A stretch of 64,000 nucleotides of DNA. Origin: Octadecabacter sp. SW4 (GTDB taxonomy: Bacteria > Pseudomonadota > Alphaproteobacteria > Rhodobacterales > Rhodobacteraceae). The stretch lies in contig NZ_CP042819.1 of the NCBI RefSeq assembly GCF_008065155.1, forward strand, positions 2,672,922 through 2,736,921. Direction: 5' to 3'. The position numbers and the translations under genes were made by a program. Position 1 is the stretch's first letter. Each line of letters starts with the position of its first letter. The notes beneath the pieces were generated by a model, which worked only from the letters and a program-made list of their open reading frames with translations, ran no database searches and was not told the origin of the DNA. Below are positions 1 to 9,965 of the stretch, piece by piece.

Positions 1-2
1 AA

Positions 3-2021
3 GTGACAGGTGCAAACGTTCTGGTCGCGATCTTTGCCGAACGCGAAAGCAATGCCGCCTATTTCCTGCAAGATCAGGACATGACCCGCTACGACGCAGT
101 CAACTACATCGCCCACGGTGTCGCAAAAGACCCTGCATTCGGCGAAAGCCGCCCCATCACGGGCGCGTCCGACATGGACGACGATCTGTCCGAGGGCGCT
201 GTCGAGGGCGAGGAAAAGGAATCAGCGCTGGCCAAATACTGCGTCGATCTGAACGCAAGGGCCCGCAAAAACGAGATCGATCCGCTGATCGGGCGCGATC
301 ACGAGGTTGAACGCTGCGTGCAGGTGCTGTGCCGCCGCCGCAAGAACAACCCCCTGTTGGTTGGCGACCCGGGTGTGGGTAAAACGGCCATAGCAGAGGG
401 TCTGGCGCGCAAGATCGTCGCCGGTGAAACCCCCGAGATTCTGGCAAATGCCACGATCTATAGCCTTGATATGGGCGCATTGCTGGCAGGCACCCGCTAT
501 CGCGGCGATTTCGAGGAACGCCTCAAGGCCGTAATGACGGAGATGGAAGAACACGACGATGCGATCCTGTTCATCGACGAAATCCACACCGTGATCGGTG
601 CCGGGGCGACTTCGGGCGGGGCGATGGATGCATCAAATCTGCTGAAACCTGCGCTCCAGGGTGGCAAGCTGCGCTGCATGGGGTCAACCACCTACAAGGA
701 ATTCCGCCAGCATTTCGAAAAAGACCGCGCATTGTCGCGCCGGTTCCAGAAAATCGACGTGAATGAACCTTCGGTCGACGACGCGGTAAAGATCCTGAAA
801 GGGCTGAAACCCTATTTCGAAGAACACCACGGTATCAAATACACCGCCGATGCGATCAAAACGGCTGTGGAACTGTCGTCGCGCTATATCAATGACCGCA
901 AATTGCCCGACAAGGCGATTGACGTCATCGACGAGGCAGGGGCCGCGCAACACCTCGTTGCCGAAAGCAAACGCCGCAAGACGATCGGCGCCAAGGAGAT
1001 CGAGGCCGTCGTGGCAAAAATCGCCCGCATTCCGCCCAAAAACGTCTCCAAGGACGATGCCGAAGTGCTGCGCGATCTCGAGCCATCCCTGAAGCGGGTC
1101 GTATTCGGGCAGGACAAGGCGATCACCGCCCTTGCCAGCGCGATCAAACTGGCCCGCGCAGGCCTGCGTGAGCCGGAAAAACCCATCGGCAACTACCTGT
1201 TCGCGGGACCAACCGGTGTGGGCAAAACCGAAGTCGCCAAACAACTGGCCGACACGCTGGGCGTTGAACTGCTGCGGTTCGACATGTCCGAATACATGGA
1301 AAAACACGCCGTGTCGCGCCTGATTGGTGCCCCTCCCGGCTATGTCGGCTTCGATCAGGGCGGCATGTTGACGGATGGTGTCGATCAGCACCCGCACTGC
1401 GTGCTGCTGCTCGATGAAATGGAAAAGGCGCACCCAGATGTCTACAACATCCTGTTGCAGGTGATGGACCACGGCAAGCTGACCGATCATAATGGCCGCA
1501 CTGTCGATTTCCGCAATGTGATCCTGATCATGACCTCGAACGCGGGCGCAACCGAACAGGCAAAAGAGGCGATCGGCTTTGGCCGTGACCGGCGCACCGG
1601 CGAAGATACCGCCGCGATTGAACGCACTTTCACGCCGGAATTCCGCAACCGTCTGGACGCGGTGATTTCCTTTGGCGCGCTGCCCAAGGAGGTGATCCTG
1701 CAAGTGGTCGAAAAGTTCGTGCTGCAACTTGAAGCGCAACTGATGGATCGCAACGTGTCGATTGAACTGACCAAACCCGCCGCCGAATGGCTGGCCGACA
1801 AGGGGTATGATGACAAGATGGGTGCGCGCCCGCTGGGCCGCATCATTCAGGAGCACATCAAGAAACCGCTGGCCGAAGAACTGCTGTTTGGCAAACTGGC
1901 CAAGGGCGGACTGGTCAAGGTCGGGGTCAAAGGCGGTGAGCTTGATCTGCAGATCGAACCACCCGAAACGGCGCGCATTGCCAGCGCAAACAAAAAGCCG
2001 CCACTGCTAACCGCAGAATAA
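3..2021 (+). CDS. clpA: ATP-dependent Clp protease ATP-binding subunit ClpA (5' end cut by window)
   Basis: ClpA is the AAA+ unfoldase that feeds substrates, including ClpS-delivered N-degron proteins, into ClpP. The visible 672 residues hold the end of the N-domain, the D1 ATPase with Walker A GDPGVGKT near residues 121-128, and the D2 ATPase with GPTGVGKT near residues 402-409, followed by the ClpP-docking IGF tripeptide in EAIGFGRD and the C-terminal [10 protein letters not shown] segment. Full ClpA is about 770 residues, so roughly 100 N-terminal residues lie upstream of the window; the GTG at position 3 is not the real start. The next gene begins 3 bases after its TAA. Confidence 0.96.
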   Translation: MTGANVLVAIFAERESNAAYFLQDQDMTRYDAVNYIAHGVAKDPAFGESRPITGASDMDDDLSEGAVEGEEKESALAKYCVDLNARARKNEIDPLIGRDHEVERCVQVLCRRRKNNPLLVGDPGVGKTAIAEGLARKIVAGETPEILANATIYSLDMGALLAGTRYRGDFEERLKAVMTEMEEHDDAILFIDEIHTVIGAGATSGGAMDASNLLKPALQGGKLRCMGSTTYKEFRQHFEKDRALSRRFQKIDVNEPSVDDAVKILKGLKPYFEEHHGIKYTADAIKTAVELSSRYINDRKLPDKAIDVIDEAGAAQHLVAESKRRKTIGAKEIEAVVAKIARIPPKNVSKDDAEVLRDLEPSLKRVVFGQDKAITALASAIKLARAGLREPEKPIGNYLFAGPTGVGKTEVAKQLADTLGVELLRFDMSEYMEKHAVSRLIGAPPGYVGFDQGGMLTDGVDQHPHCVLLLDEMEKAHPDVYNILLQVMDHGKLTDHNGRTVDFRNVILIMTSNAGATEQAKEAIGFGRDRRTGEDTAAIERTFTPEFRNRLDAVISFGALPKEVILQVVEKFVLQLEAQLMDRNVSIELTKPAAEWLADKGYDDKMGARPLGRIIQEHIKKPLAEELLFGKLAKGGLVKVGVKGGELDLQIEPPETARIASANKKPPLLTAE

Positions 2022-2024
2022 AGC

Positions 2025-2987
2025 GTGCGGCTTGCCGTTACGATCATATGCATGTCCCTCGCCGCGCCCGCCGTGGCGAGGGATATTCTTTTGGGCCTGC
2101 CGATTGACTGCGATCTGGACAATGTCTGTTACATCCAGCAATTCGTCGATCATGACCCGACCGATGCCGCCAGCGATTTCGCTTGCGGAACACTGACGTA
2201 TGACGGGCACACGGGCACCGATTTCGCCCTGCCCAGTCGCGCGATGGTGGACACGGGCGTCAATGTCATCGCCACCGCGCGGGGCACGGTGCGGGGCGTG
2301 CGCGATGAAATGCCCGATATCTTGCAGGGGCAGCCCGGCGCGCCCGACACGACAAATCGCGAATGTGGCAATGGCGTGGTGATCCGTCACGGCGACGGCT
2401 GGGAAACGCAGTATTGCCACATGAGACGCGGCTCGATCACCGTGCTGCCGGGGGACCGTGTGGCAATGGGGCAGGTCCTGGGCCAGGTCGGAATGAGCGG
2501 GGAAAGCGAATTTCCCCATCTGGAGCTGTCCCTGCGCGAAAACGGTGCCGTGGTTGACCCGTTCGATCCCGACGGGGCCATCACCTGCGGCGTGTCCGAT
2601 GAAACGCTGTGGACCGTGCCGGTCGCCACGCCGGCGGGCGGCATCATCAGCATCGGTTTTTCGCCAGGTATTCCGGCATACGACAGGATCAAGGCGGGCG
2701 ATGCGGCCGCAGAGACCCTTGCCCCCACGGACGATCTTGTGCTGTGGGGATATGGCTTTGGCGGGCGAACGCGAGATGTGATGATCACGACAATCACCAC
2801 CCCCGATGGGACGGAAATCGAAACCCGCTCGGACTTGCTGGAGCGGCCGCAGGCGCAATACTTTCGTGCAGGCGGACGCCGCGCACCTGACGGCGGCTGG
2901 CCAGTCGGCGTTTATGGCGGCACCGTCACGATCTTACGCGACGGTGTGGCATTCGATGTCAGGACTGCAAAAATCAGCGTTCGGTAA
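2025..2987 (+). CDS. M23-family (LytM-like) peptidase or degenerate homologue, exported
   Basis: A 320-residue protein starting at GTG 3 bases after clpA (in-frame ATG at 2052 is an alternative) with a signal peptide ending near AVARD. An M23 fold is suggested by the HTGTDF motif (H-x-x-x-D zinc ligands) and by FPHLELS in the place where the family has HxH. The second His of HxH is Glu here, so zinc binding or activity may be altered. M23 proteins cut peptidoglycan cross-links or act as inactive activators of amidases. Its last 14 bases overlap the 3' end of the convergent OmpA-family gene. Confidence 0.8.
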   Translation: MRLAVTIICMSLAAPAVARDILLGLPIDCDLDNVCYIQQFVDHDPTDAASDFACGTLTYDGHTGTDFALPSRAMVDTGVNVIATARGTVRGVRDEMPDILQGQPGAPDTTNRECGNGVVIRHGDGWETQYCHMRRGSITVLPGDRVAMGQVLGQVGMSGESEFPHLELSLRENGAVVDPFDPDGAITCGVSDETLWTVPVATPAGGIISIGFSPGIPAYDRIKAGDAAAETLAPTDDLVLWGYGFGGRTRDVMITTITTPDGTEIETRSDLLERPQAQYFRAGGRRAPDGGWPVGVYGGTVTILRDGVAFDVRTAKISVR

Positions 2988-4935
2988 GTTTCATTTCGAT
3001 CCGGCGGTTTTGCGCACGGGCTGCATCGCTATCTTCGGGGTTGATGGGCTGGTATTGCCCGAACCCGTTGGCCGACAGCCGTTGCGGCGGAATACCCAAG
3101 GATTCCACCATATAAAGCACGACAGACAGCGCCCGCGCTTGGCTCAACTCCCAGTTGTTGGCAAACTCGCCGGCCCCCGACAGCGGCACATCGTCGGTAT
3201 GGCCGTCCACACGGATCACCCAGTCAATGGTGTCGGGAATATCGTCGGAAATCGCGCGCAGAATATCGGCAACCTTGGCAATCTCGCCGCGCCCGGCATC
3301 CGATAGCGTCGCACGACCCTGTTCGAACAGCACTTCCGATGAAAACACAAAACGATCACCGTCGATCAGCACACCTTCGCGACCATCCAGCACCTCGCGC
3401 AATTGTCCAAAGAAGTCAGAGCGGTAGCGTTCAAGGTTTTGCGCCTCGGCAGCAAGCCGCGCGGCTTCGGCCTCGAGCCGTTCGCGTTCTGCCCGCTCCA
3501 ATGCCAAAGCCCGACGCTCCTGCGCGGCCACGCGGGCCAGCGCGGTATTAAGCTGCGCGCCAAGGCTTTCGATCTGCACCTGAGCCGCAACGTCCTCGTC
3601 TTCGGCCAGATCAAGCAGGGTTTGCAGCGTGCCGATCTGATCGCGCAGGGCGCGCACCTGTTCATTCAGGATCGCAACCTCGCGCTGGCTGTCCGCCGAC
3701 AGGGCCTCCTGTTCGGCCAGTTCCTGATTTGCTGCGGCCAATAGTGCCGCCTGACGCTCGGCTTCACTCATCTGGGTGGCGGCGGCATTTTCGGCGGCCG
3801 TGACAGCGGCCAGCGCCTCGGCCAGACGCGCCTCGAGGGTGGCCTGTGCCGCGCCTTCACTGTCGCGCAGCGCCGCAATTTGTGCCTGCAAGTCATCACG
3901 CGCCAAAAGCGCCTCGGCCAGCCGATCCTGAAGATCCGTCTGCTCGGCTTCGCCCGCCGCGATGGCTTGGGCAAGTGCTGCTCGCGCGGCATCAAGCGCC
4001 GTTTCGCTGGTTTCCTGATCCGCCAGCGCCGCCAATAGCCGCGTATTCAGATCGGCCTTTTCGGCCGCTTCGTCCACCAGCGCCGCCTCGGCTTCACGCT
4101 GCGCCAAAAGCGCTGCGGCAAGGCGCATATCAAGGTCGTCCTGTGCCGTTTGTGCTGCCGCCAAAAGCGTCAACGTATCCTCTGCTGCGCGGCGCTGCTC
4201 TTCCAATGCAAGGGTCATCGCGGTCAGTTCCGCATCTGCATTTGTCAGCCTGTCGCGCAGGGCCTGCGCCGCCGCCGCATCGGCCAACCGCGCGGCCTCC
4301 AACTCGGAAATGCGTGCGCCATCTGCCTCTCCCTCGGCACGTAAATCAGCGACCAAAGCCTCGAGTGCTTCGCGCCGCGCAGCTGCCAGCCGCGCGGCCT
4401 CAACACCCGCATCGATTTCGTCGCGCGCTTGCGCCAGCGCAAGGTTCAGCGCCTCTTGCTGCGTGACCAATTCGTCACGCGCGCCTTCCAACCCCGCAAC
4501 CCTGTCGCGCAGGTCGCTACGCTGAGCCAACAGCCCAGCCACCTGCGCCTCGAACCCGGTGATCCGATTTTCTGCCGCGACCAGTGCGGCCACCTGCGCA
4601 TCACGTTCCTGCGTCAGGCTCGCAACCAATGCCGCCTGGCGCTCGGCCTCGTCGGATGTGGCGGCAAGTGACGTGGTCAGTGAGCCGACGGTCGCCGCCA
4701 GTTGCGCCGACCGATCCTGTTCCAAACCCAAAGCCTGCGCCAGAGAGGCCACTTCGGCCGTCAGTTGCGAAAGGCGCGATTCCTGACCGGTGATCGTTTC
4801 GCGCAGCACAAACTGCATCACCATAAAAATCGTCAGCACAAACATCAGAACCAGCAAAAGCCCCGTCATCGCGTCCACAAATCCGGGCCAGATCGAGGCC
4901 TGAAACCGTGTGCCTGTGCGCCGACTGAGGGCCAT
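2974..4935 (-). CDS. OmpA/MotB-type peptidoglycan-binding protein with long coiled coil
   Basis: 653 residues. One membrane span near residues 19-44 carries an Asp (FVDAMTGLL) in the place of the proton-conducting Asp of MotB/TolR/ExbD. Residues about 50-500 are an Ala/Glu/Arg-rich heptad region, predicted as a very long coiled coil. The C-terminal 140 residues are an OmpA-like peptidoglycan-binding domain (IRVDGHTDDVPLSG, NWELSQARAL, NRRIEMKL). It starts 2 bases after the TolQ-like gene, so the two should form one ion-driven stator-like complex spanning the periplasm. Its exact role is unknown; it is longer than TolR or MotB because of the coil. Confidence 0.85.
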   Translation of the reverse strand: MALSRRTGTRFQASIWPGFVDAMTGLLLVLMFVLTIFMVMQFVLRETITGQESRLSQLTAEVASLAQALGLEQDRSAQLAATVGSLTTSLAATSDEAERQAALVASLTQERDAQVAALVAAENRITGFEAQVAGLLAQRSDLRDRVAGLEGARDELVTQQEALNLALAQARDEIDAGVEAARLAAARREALEALVADLRAEGEADGARISELEAARLADAAAAQALRDRLTNADAELTAMTLALEEQRRAAEDTLTLLAAAQTAQDDLDMRLAAALLAQREAEAALVDEAAEKADLNTRLLAALADQETSETALDAARAALAQAIAAGEAEQTDLQDRLAEALLARDDLQAQIAALRDSEGAAQATLEARLAEALAAVTAAENAAATQMSEAERQAALLAAANQELAEQEALSADSQREVAILNEQVRALRDQIGTLQTLLDLAEDEDVAAQVQIESLGAQLNTALARVAAQERRALALERAERERLEAEAARLAAEAQNLERYRSDFFGQLREVLDGREGVLIDGDRFVFSSEVLFEQGRATLSDAGRGEIAKVADILRAISDDIPDTIDWVIRVDGHTDDVPLSGAGEFANNWELSQARALSVVLYMVESLGIPPQRLSANGFGQYQPINPEDSDAARAQNRRIEMKLTER

Positions 4936-4937
4936 GA

Positions 4938-6119
4938 CTAGCCCTGCCCACCGTCACCCTTGCGGGCGCGGTTTTGTGATTGGCGCAAGGCGCGGGTCAG
5001 GGCGGCAATGTCTGTGCGCAGATCGGCAAGAACCTCTTGTCGGCCCGCCGCCATTTCCTCGAGAATGCGCAGCAGTTGCACATCAATCGAACGCAAGCGC
5101 ATCCGGCTTTCCGCGTCAATCCCCTCCAACCCGCTGTCAGCCAGTTTACCGATCAGCGCTTCTTGCCCTTCAGCGGCCCGCAGCAGGGCGGCATTGCTGT
5201 CGCTCTGATCCAGCTTTGCCGTCAGCTTTTCGACCGCGCCGACCAAATCAACCATGCGTTCATCAACCTGGGTGCGGCTGACGTCCGATTGCGTGAACAT
5301 CAGTTGCAGCGATTCCATCTGTTCGGCCATGTGATCAATCACACTGGCCATCACGTTCGCTTCACCGCTTGCACCGTCTTCGCCACTGGCAAACCCGACC
5401 CGCGTGATCGTGGACAGCCATTCTTCAAGCTCACGGTAAAACCGGTTCTGCCCATGTCCTGCAAACAGTTCCAGCAGGCCAATCACCAGCGATCCGGCTA
5501 GCCCCAACAGCGACGATGCAAAGGCCACGCCCATCCCGCCAAGCTGGCTTTCCAGACCTGATTGCAGGCGGTTAAAGATATCCACGCCCGTTTCGCCCTC
5601 GTCGGGTGTCAGCGACTGGATCGTTTCGACCAGCGCCGGGACGGTCGTTGCAAGACCATAGAACGTCCCCAAAAGGCCAAGAAAAATCAATGTGTTGACG
5701 ATATATCGCGTGATCTCTCGGGCTTCGTCGATCCGCTGCGCCACACTGTCCAGAATGGACCGGCTTGAAGACGATGAAATCTGCATCCGCGACCCGCGCG
5801 CGCGCAACAATGTCGCCAAGGGCGCCAACAGCTGCGGCGCGATGGTCATTTCATGGCCGATCCGTTCACGCGCGAACCCTTCGATCCAGCGCACGGCGCG
5901 GATCATTTGCGTGACCTGTCCGAAACAGGCAATGATCCCGATGAAAAACACCACCAGAATAAAGCCGTTCAGATAGGGATTGGCGAGGAACACCGGCCCG
6001 ACACGCGGCGCCGCCAGATAGGTACCCGCCGCGACAAGGGCCAGAACGACCAGCATCGACGTGATCTGGCGCACGGGTTGTGAAAATTGCGGCTCGGCCT
6101 CTGGGTCCCTTTTGTCCAT
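4938..6119 (-). CDS. MotA/TolQ/ExbB-family proton channel protein
   Basis: 393 residues from ATG at 6119 (a TTG at 6140 would add seven). Membrane segments occur near residues 20-75 (LVVLALVAAGTYLAA and LNGFILVVFFIGIIACFG), and the family signature pair follows: IVNTLIFLGLLGTFYGLA and GGMGVAFASSLLGLAGSLVIGLLEL. The C-terminal 150 residues are hydrophilic and helical. MotA/TolQ proteins couple proton flow to force on a partner of the MotB/TolR class; the partner here is the coiled-coil OmpA protein just downstream. The pair is not next to tolA/tolB or flagellar genes, so neither the Tol nor the motility role can be assumed. Confidence 0.88.
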   Translation of the reverse strand: MDKRDPEAEPQFSQPVRQITSMLVVLALVAAGTYLAAPRVGPVFLANPYLNGFILVVFFIGIIACFGQVTQMIRAVRWIEGFARERIGHEMTIAPQLLAPLATLLRARGSRMQISSSSSRSILDSVAQRIDEAREITRYIVNTLIFLGLLGTFYGLATTVPALVETIQSLTPDEGETGVDIFNRLQSGLESQLGGMGVAFASSLLGLAGSLVIGLLELFAGHGQNRFYRELEEWLSTITRVGFASGEDGASGEANVMASVIDHMAEQMESLQLMFTQSDVSRTQVDERMVDLVGAVEKLTAKLDQSDSNAALLRAAEGQEALIGKLADSGLEGIDAESRMRLRSIDVQLLRILEEMAAGRQEVLADLRTDIAALTRALRQSQNRARKGDGGQG

Positions 6120-6199
6120 TTGGGCAACAGGTCCTCTCAATTGTTTGTGGCTGTGAACATAGAGGCTGCGCGCGCAAAACCCAAATGAAATATACCTGA

Positions 6200-6730
6200 T
6201 CAGCGGCTTGTCAGGGCGCGCACGCGGTCAACCAGCCAGGCCATTTCGGTGTCTTCGATTCCCATCTGCGCGAGGTGCTGTGCGGTGTTGAACAAATACT
6301 CCGTATTGGGACCACGTCCGCCCACAGCACGGGCAATTATCTGTGCCTGTCGTTCAAGCGGATACTGGCAATACTGCACGTGGCCGCGATTGATCACATA
6401 GGCCAGCGCGGTGACCGTTTCGCCCCCGTCAAGGGTCAGCGGCACATCCGCCTCAAGATAGGCCGATGAAATCAGCTCGCGCTCGCGCAGGTAGGCATGC
6501 ACCGCATCTTCCTCACCATCGGCCACGCGAAACGCCACGCCCGTGCAGCGCCCCTGTTCGGTCTCGTCCAGCGCCAATACCAAACCGGGGTCGTCTTCGG
6601 TGCCGCGGTGATGGACCGACAGCATGCAAAAACTGCGGTGATACCCATCCAAACGCGCCGTGACGGTTTGCGCGGGCGTGAACCCGGGGTTCCATAAAAG
6701 TGATCCGTATCCGAAAACCCAAAGCGGCAT
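6200..6730 (-). CDS. chaC: Gamma-glutamylcyclotransferase, ChaC type
   Basis: 176 residues starting with the family's VFGYGSLLWNPGF nucleotide-like loop; the Glu in HAYLRERE is the likely catalytic acid. ChaC enzymes cleave glutathione to 5-oxoproline and Cys-Gly in the cytosol. The length is normal for the family. It is divergent from the DUF2125 gene, with a 62-base intergenic region. Confidence 0.9.
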   Translation of the reverse strand: MPLWVFGYGSLLWNPGFTPAQTVTARLDGYHRSFCMLSVHHRGTEDDPGLVLALDETEQGRCTGVAFRVADGEEDAVHAYLRERELISSAYLEADVPLTLDGGETVTALAYVINRGHVQYCQYPLERQAQIIARAVGGRGPNTEYLFNTAQHLAQMGIEDTEMAWLVDRVRALTSR

Positions 6731-6742
6731 TGTGCTGGTCCT

Positions 6743-6763
6743 TGTAAACTTGCCCCTGTAAAC
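6743..6763. promoter_or_regulatory. Direct repeat TGTAAAC in divergent promoter region
   Basis: TGTAAAC occurs at 6743-6749 and again at 6757-6763, 14 bases apart, inside the short region between chaC and the DUF2125 gene. It may be an operator for either gene. There is no independent support. Confidence 0.25.
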
Positions 6764-6792
6764 ACCAGCTTGGGTTTGGGCGAAAGGGCCGG

Positions 6793-7791
6793 ATGATGAA
6801 GCGTTTGATCTGGATCGTCGGTATCGTCACTACGCTTTACGGTGGATACTGGTTTGTCGGGCGCAGCGGCATCCAGACCGGCGCTGAGACCATACTGACC
6901 GAAATGCGCAATGATGGCTGGACGGTGGACTACACCGACCTGTCAACGCGCGGTTTTCCATCGCGTTTTGACACGACGATAACCGATGCAACCTTGTTCG
7001 ACCCCGTAACCCTGACGGGTTGGGCGGGGGACTGGGCGCAGGTTTTTGCGCTGTCTTATCGCCCGACCGAGGTAATTGCCCTGCTTCCACCCGAGCAAAC
7101 GATAACCTTTGGCGGCCGGGAATTTCGACTTGAAAACAGCGACATGCGTGCAAGTGCCGCCGTGCGCGCCACGGCAAGCCTGCCGTTTGACCGTGCGACC
7201 ATTGATATCAAGACACCGCGCCTGAACGGGCCAGCGGATAGCTGGCAGGTGACGGCCGACCGGGTTCTGATCGCCCTGCGTGACACCCGTGTCGACACCA
7301 ACACCTATGATGTATTCGTCGAGGCCTCCTCGCTCACCCTGCCCGAAAACATCCGCAAGACACTTGATCCCGAGGCCACCCTTCCGTCGGTAGTCCGGCT
7401 GGCGCGCGTTGAAGGGGGCGTTTCGCTGTCGCAACCGATTGACCGCTACGCGGCGGATGTTTTGGTTGCTGTGACCGGGATTACCCTGCGCGAATTTGCC
7501 TTGGGATGGGGCGATCTGGAATTCCGCGCGGCTGGCGATCTGTTGGCCGATACCTCGGGGTTCGCCAGCGGGAACGTGACCCTGACCCTGCGCCGCTGGC
7601 AAGAGGTTCTGGCGCTTCTCGTGCGTGCGGGCATGGTCACCGAGAATGCGTCCTTCACGATCGCGGCGATGGCGCAAAACATGGACGCCACACCGGACAA
7701 TCCTGACCTGCTGACGCTTGAAGTCACGATGGCGAACGGGCTGATGGCTATCGGCGGACTACCCGTAGGCCGCGCGCCGCTGCTGCGCTAG
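6793..7791 (+). CDS. DUF2125 domain-containing protein, membrane-anchored
   Basis: 332 residues with an N-terminal hydrophobic anchor (LIWIVGIVTTLYGGYWF) and then a periplasmic beta-rich region matching the alphaproteobacterial DUF2125 family (DGWTVDYTDLSTRGFPSRF is typical of its start). Function is unknown. It ends 38 bases before the convergent tyrA stop. ATG at 6793 is chosen; the next in-frame Met is immediately adjacent. Confidence 0.85.
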   Translation: MMKRLIWIVGIVTTLYGGYWFVGRSGIQTGAETILTEMRNDGWTVDYTDLSTRGFPSRFDTTITDATLFDPVTLTGWAGDWAQVFALSYRPTEVIALLPPEQTITFGGREFRLENSDMRASAAVRATASLPFDRATIDIKTPRLNGPADSWQVTADRVLIALRDTRVDTNTYDVFVEASSLTLPENIRKTLDPEATLPSVVRLARVEGGVSLSQPIDRYAADVLVAVTGITLREFALGWGDLEFRAAGDLLADTSGFASGNVTLTLRRWQEVLALLVRAGMVTENASFTIAAMAQNMDATPDNPDLLTLEVTMANGLMAIGGLPVGRAPLLR

Positions 7792-7829
7792 CGGCGGGAG
7801 CGGTCCAACCGCAAACAGCGCTGCGCGGA

Positions 7830-8750
7830 TCATGGTTTTTTGGGGGCACGGCCAAAATTTGGTGCATCCGTGTCCTGCCCTGCTTCGATGATGCCGCGGC
7901 GGATGGCACGGGTATGGGTGAAATAATCGTGCAGCATGTCGCCGTCGCCTTGGCGGATCGCGCGCTGAAGGGCGAACAATTCCTCGGTAAAGCGCCCCAG
8001 AATTTCCAGCGTCGCCTCTTTGTTGTTCAAAAACACATCGCGCCACATGGTCGGGTCACTGGCTGCGATCCGCGTAAAATCACGAAACCCAGCCGCCGAG
8101 TATTTGACCACTTCACTATCGGTGACGCGGCGCAGATCATCAGCGACGCCGACCATCGTGTAAGCAATCAAGTGGGGCGTGTGGCTGGTCACGGCCAGCA
8201 CCAGATCGTGATGCTCGGCCTCCATCGTTTCAACGAAACTGCCCATCGCTTCCCACAGACCACGCAGGCGCGTGACGGCATCCGGATCCGTATCGGCAGG
8301 CGGCACGATCAGGCACCAGCGGTTGTCGAACAACTCTGCAAAGCCGGATCGTGGCCCCGATTGCTCGGTCCCCGCGAGGGGGTGTGCGGGCACAAAATGC
8401 ACCGTGTCTGGCAGATGCGGTGCGACCGCATCAATCACGGCCTGTTTCACCGACCCTACATCGCTGACCGTCGCGCCCGCCTTCAAGACCGGCGCTATCT
8501 CTGCCGCGACCCTGCCCATAGCCCCAACAGGCACGCAAAGCACGACCAGATCAGCGCCTTCTGCCGCCTCTGCTGCGGTATCGACGATACGGTCACACAG
8601 GCCGATTTCGCGGGCAGTCGCACGCGTCTCGGCCGAGCGCGAGGTGCCGACGACTTCGCCAGCAAGCCCGGCGCGGCGCATCGCATGAACCATCGAAGAT
8701 GCAATCAAGCCAAGACCGATCAGGGCAACGCGATCATAAATCACACTCAT
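7830..8750 (-). CDS. tyrA: Prephenate/arogenate dehydrogenase
   Basis: 306 residues. The N-terminal Rossmann motif is [13 protein letters not shown], followed by the TyrA helical domain with [11 protein letters not shown], a substrate-loop signature, and [12 protein letters not shown]. The enzyme makes 4-hydroxyphenylpyruvate (or tyrosine from arogenate) with NAD(P)+. The start overlaps the hisC stop by 4 bases (ATGA), so it is translationally coupled to the aminotransferase, which can plausibly act on the same aromatic branch. Confidence 0.95.
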   Translation of the reverse strand: MSVIYDRVALIGLGLIASSMVHAMRRAGLAGEVVGTSRSAETRATAREIGLCDRIVDTAAEAAEGADLVVLCVPVGAMGRVAAEIAPVLKAGATVSDVGSVKQAVIDAVAPHLPDTVHFVPAHPLAGTEQSGPRSGFAELFDNRWCLIVPPADTDPDAVTRLRGLWEAMGSFVETMEAEHHDLVLAVTSHTPHLIAYTMVGVADDLRRVTDSEVVKYSAAGFRDFTRIAASDPTMWRDVFLNNKEATLEILGRFTEELFALQRAIRQGDGDMLHDYFTHTRAIRRGIIEAGQDTDAPNFGRAPKKP

Positions 8751-9835
8751 TCCCCACCCCCTTTGAACTGCCCGACGGCGTGCACCACGCGGCGGCAGGA
8801 TGCTTCATCGCCCACCGTGATGCGCAGGCAATTGGGCAGGCCGTATCCCGCGACCCGGCGCACCAATATACCCTCGCTGCGCAGGTGTTCGTCGCAGGCC
8901 ACGGCCTCGGCCTCGTCCGCGAAACGGGCCAGCACGAAATTCGCCATAGATGTATCGGACGGGACGCCCAAGGCTGCCAATCCATTGGCAAGCCATTCGC
9001 GCCAGCGCGCGTTTTCGATGCGGCATTTTTCCAGATAAGCCGTGTCGCGCACAGCCGCTTCAGCGGCCGCAAGGGCGGCGGCGGACAGATTGAACGGACC
9101 GCGAATCCGGTTCAGCACGTCAATGACCGCGCGCGGGCCATAGCCCCAGCCGACCCGCAGCCCGCCCAGACCGTAAATCTTGGAAAAGGTGCGGGTCATG
9201 AAGACGTTGTCGCGCGCATCGACCAGTGCCGCCCCCGCATCATAACCTTCGACAAATTCGGCGTAGGCACCATCAAGCACCAACATCGCTTGCGGCGGCA
9301 GGCCATCGGCCAGCCGCTCCAGCGCCGCTATGCCCAGCATCGTGCCTGTCGGATTGGCGGGGTTGGCGATGAACACCAACTTCGTGCGCTTGGTGCAGGC
9401 GGCCAAAATGGCGTCCACATCAACCACGCGGTCACGTTCTGGCACACTGACGGGTTTGGCCCCAACGGCTGATGTGTAAATCGGATACATGGAAAACCCG
9501 TGTTCCGTGAAAATGATCTCGTCGCGCGGGCCGGCATAGGCCTCGGCCAGCAGATGCAAAATATCACCGCTGCCCACACCACAAATCACGCGATCAGGAT
9601 CAACGGACCATGCCCTGCCAATGGCGCGGCGCAGGCTGGCGTGATCAGTCGAGGGATAGCGGTTCAGATCATGAACCGCGCGCGAAAACGCTTCTTTGGC
9701 GGCAGGGCTGGGGCCAAGGGGGTTTTCGTTCGACGACAGCTTGAGAACGTTGGTCTGCCCGTCAACCGTCGAGGCACCGCCCTCGTAAAGGGCGATATCC
9801 AGAATTCCCCGTTGCGGTTTGATCTTCGCGCTCAT
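8747..9835 (-). CDS. hisC: Histidinol-phosphate aminotransferase (aromatic aminotransferase)
   Basis: 362 residues of PLP fold type I. The PLP lysine is in [20 protein letters not shown], about residue 217. The start at 9835 ([10 protein letters not shown]) is chosen over longer frames because AGGAAAGG lies about 10 bases upstream and the homologous region begins there. The family converts histidinol phosphate, and in many alphaproteobacteria also transaminates aromatic keto acids; coupling to tyrA favours a dual role (inference). Confidence 0.93.
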   Translation of the reverse strand: MSAKIKPQRGILDIALYEGGASTVDGQTNVLKLSSNENPLGPSPAAKEAFSRAVHDLNRYPSTDHASLRRAIGRAWSVDPDRVICGVGSGDILHLLAEAYAGPRDEIIFTEHGFSMYPIYTSAVGAKPVSVPERDRVVDVDAILAACTKRTKLVFIANPANPTGTMLGIAALERLADGLPPQAMLVLDGAYAEFVEGYDAGAALVDARDNVFMTRTFSKIYGLGGLRVGWGYGPRAVIDVLNRIRGPFNLSAAALAAAEAAVRDTAYLEKCRIENARWREWLANGLAALGVPSDTSMANFVLARFADEAEAVACDEHLRSEGILVRRVAGYGLPNCLRITVGDEASCRRVVHAVGQFKGGGE

Positions 9836-9913
9836 GCCAGCGGCCTTTCCTGTCATCCCAGCAACTTCTAGCGACCACGCAGGGCCAAGGCCAGCCAGAA
9901 GGTGCACATACAC

Positions 9914-9943
9914 AAAAGGGCCGCAGCTTGCGCCGCGACCCTT
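9914..9943 (-). terminator. Rho-independent terminator of rpsD
   Basis: On the minus strand a 12-base stem (AAGGGTCGCGGC paired with GCTGCGGCCCTT, with two G-U pairs) closes on a GCAA tetraloop and runs into TTTTG. It lies 23 bases after the rpsD stop. Confidence 0.85.
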
Positions 9944-9965
9944 GAATTCATTGTGCCAGAACCGC

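Noticed and set aside
684-1856. Long open frame antisense to clpA
   Set aside because: It mirrors clpA codons in a GC-rich genome, has no ribosome site and no recognisable domain.
2974-6119. Zorya defence system (ZorA/ZorB resemble a MotA/MotB pair)
   Set aside because: No ZorC, ZorD or ZorE-type genes nearby, and the coiled coil is in the OmpA-type subunit instead of the MotA-type subunit; the neighbours are housekeeping genes.
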